14,213 nucleotides of DNA from Candidatus Latescibacterota bacterium (GTDB taxonomy: Bacteria; Krumholzibacteriota; Krumholzibacteriia; Krumholzibacteriales; WJIX01), in the NCBI GenBank assembly GCA_030621255.1, contig JAUXHZ010000007.1, positions 1-14,213 on the forward strand. Reading direction: 5' to 3'. Shown here one piece after another: positions 13,705 through 14,213 of the stretch. How positions within the stretch are numbered: the stretch's first letter is position 1; the number at the start of each line of letters is the position of its first letter. The translations under genes were made by a program, and so were the position numbers. A model generated the notes under the pieces. That model did no database searches, was not told the DNA's origin, and saw only the letters and a program-made list of their open reading frames with translations.

Positions 13705-14213
13705 TCTCCTCCAGTTCTTTATTCATCTCTTCATTTATCATTCCATCTTCGTCAATCAAATTCCCATTTACATCTCTGACTATATCAAATTCCTTTAATT
13801 CGGGATAGCCCCAAAAACCGTATCCTGTTGTAACATTATCACCTTTTGTAAATTTTACAAAATCTTCGGTATGAATTTCGCCCTTTTCATGAAGCCAGAC
13901 AAGGCTCTCGGTCTCAAGCGTATACCCCTCGTTTGAAGTAACTACAACGCTGCCGATCGCGGTTAGATCCCGAGTTTTCTGATTAATTTCACCCTTGCCC
14001 GCGGTAACCACGGATGACACTTCCCCATTTTCATCAAAGAATTTTATAACCGGATTATCTGTTACAAGAAGTTTTCTGGTATTGTATACCCTTGCCACAG
14101 GCGCCTTTATCCGCCATTTTACAATCCCGGAATCACTTTCCACGGTCACAAAATTATTAATCACCTGATCGGCGCCGCCATGCAGGCTTATAAAATAATC
14201 ACTGTCATCACTT
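13688..14213 (-). CDS. lptC: LptC, LPS transport periplasmic protein (N-terminus beyond window edge)
   Basis: The frame is open to the right edge without a stop, so the gene begins outside the window; the GTG at 14164 is internal. The visible 174 residues have the LptC/YrbK pattern: ADQVINNFVTVESDSGIVKW followed by RIKAPVARVY, VIKFFDENGEVSSVVTAGKG, and EINQKTRDLTAIGSVVVTSN with GYTLETESLVW. LptC is an inner-membrane-anchored periplasmic bridge passing lipopolysaccharide from LptFG to LptA. Its membrane anchor is in the missing part. The acidic tail (EEMNKELEENGTEE) is an extension past the jellyroll. It overlaps lptB by 17 bases, leaving no room for lptA between them. LptA shares the same fold, but the W-R-I/K-A-P-x-A and FFDENG features fit LptC better. 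Confidence 0.88.
   Translation of the reverse strand, partial: SDDSDYFISLHGGADQVINNFVTVESDSGIVKWRIKAPVARVYNTRKLLVTDNPVIKFFDENGEVSSVVTAGKGEINQKTRDLTAIGSVVVTSNEGYTLETESLVWLHEKGEIHTEDFVKFTKGDNVTTGYGFWGYPELKEFDIVRDVNGNLIDEDGMINEEMNKELEENGTEE

Overview
The window is one long minus-strand block. Fifteen genes (one of them split into two frames) run from the right edge to the left edge, mostly overlapping or separated by fewer than 35 bases, so most of it is probably a single operon or a few co-transcribed units. Genes for lipopolysaccharide transport (LptC, LptB) indicate a Gram-negative, diderm bacterium. The DNA is AT-rich. HPr kinase, a mannose-family PTS and a GH57 glucanotransferase next to rpoN resemble clusters in deltaproteobacteria and in several uncultured diderm phyla. 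I cannot assign a genus or phylum from this window.

Layout in the direction of transcription (right to left): partial lptC (14213-13688), lptB (13704-12940), rpoN/sigma-54 (12922-11531), lipA (11498-10593), long-form hpf (10574-10032), hprK (9998-9021), then PTS EIIA (9024-8626) and EIIB (8554-8081), a GH57 4-alpha-glucanotransferase-like gene (8072-5919), EIIC (about 5907-5206), EIID (5185-4463), HPr (4466-4194) and enzyme I (4194-2396, broken by a one-base frameshift at about 3000). A phosphoglucose/phosphomannose isomerase-like SIS protein (2371-1298) and a sugar-1-phosphate nucleotidyltransferase (1301-318) follow. After a 168-base non-coding gap with a stem-rich candidate leader comes the start of metK (149-1, cut by the window edge).

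How the genes fit together: enzyme I, HPr and EIIA-EIIB-EIIC-EIID form a complete mannose-family phosphotransferase route, not just a regulatory remnant. HprK can phosphorylate HPr on Ser46, which is present, and so link sugar flux to regulation. Imported hexose-6-phosphate could be isomerised by the SIS enzyme. The GH57 enzyme would handle cytosolic alpha-glucan, and the nucleotidyltransferase would draw on sugar-1-phosphate. The lpt, rpoN and hpf genes upstream are the widespread envelope/sigma-54/ribosome-hibernation neighbourhood that PTS regulators often sit beside.

The main oddities are: the GH57 gene inserted between EIIB and EIIC with overlapping coding; a single-base break in otherwise intact ptsI; lipA between rpoN and hpf; lptC directly abutting lptB with no lptA between them; an HPr whose phosphorylation loop reads HLRL rather than the usual HARP; several TTG/GTG starts in the PTS section; and an unidentified structured leader before metK. 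I did not find a clearly new defence or mobile system.
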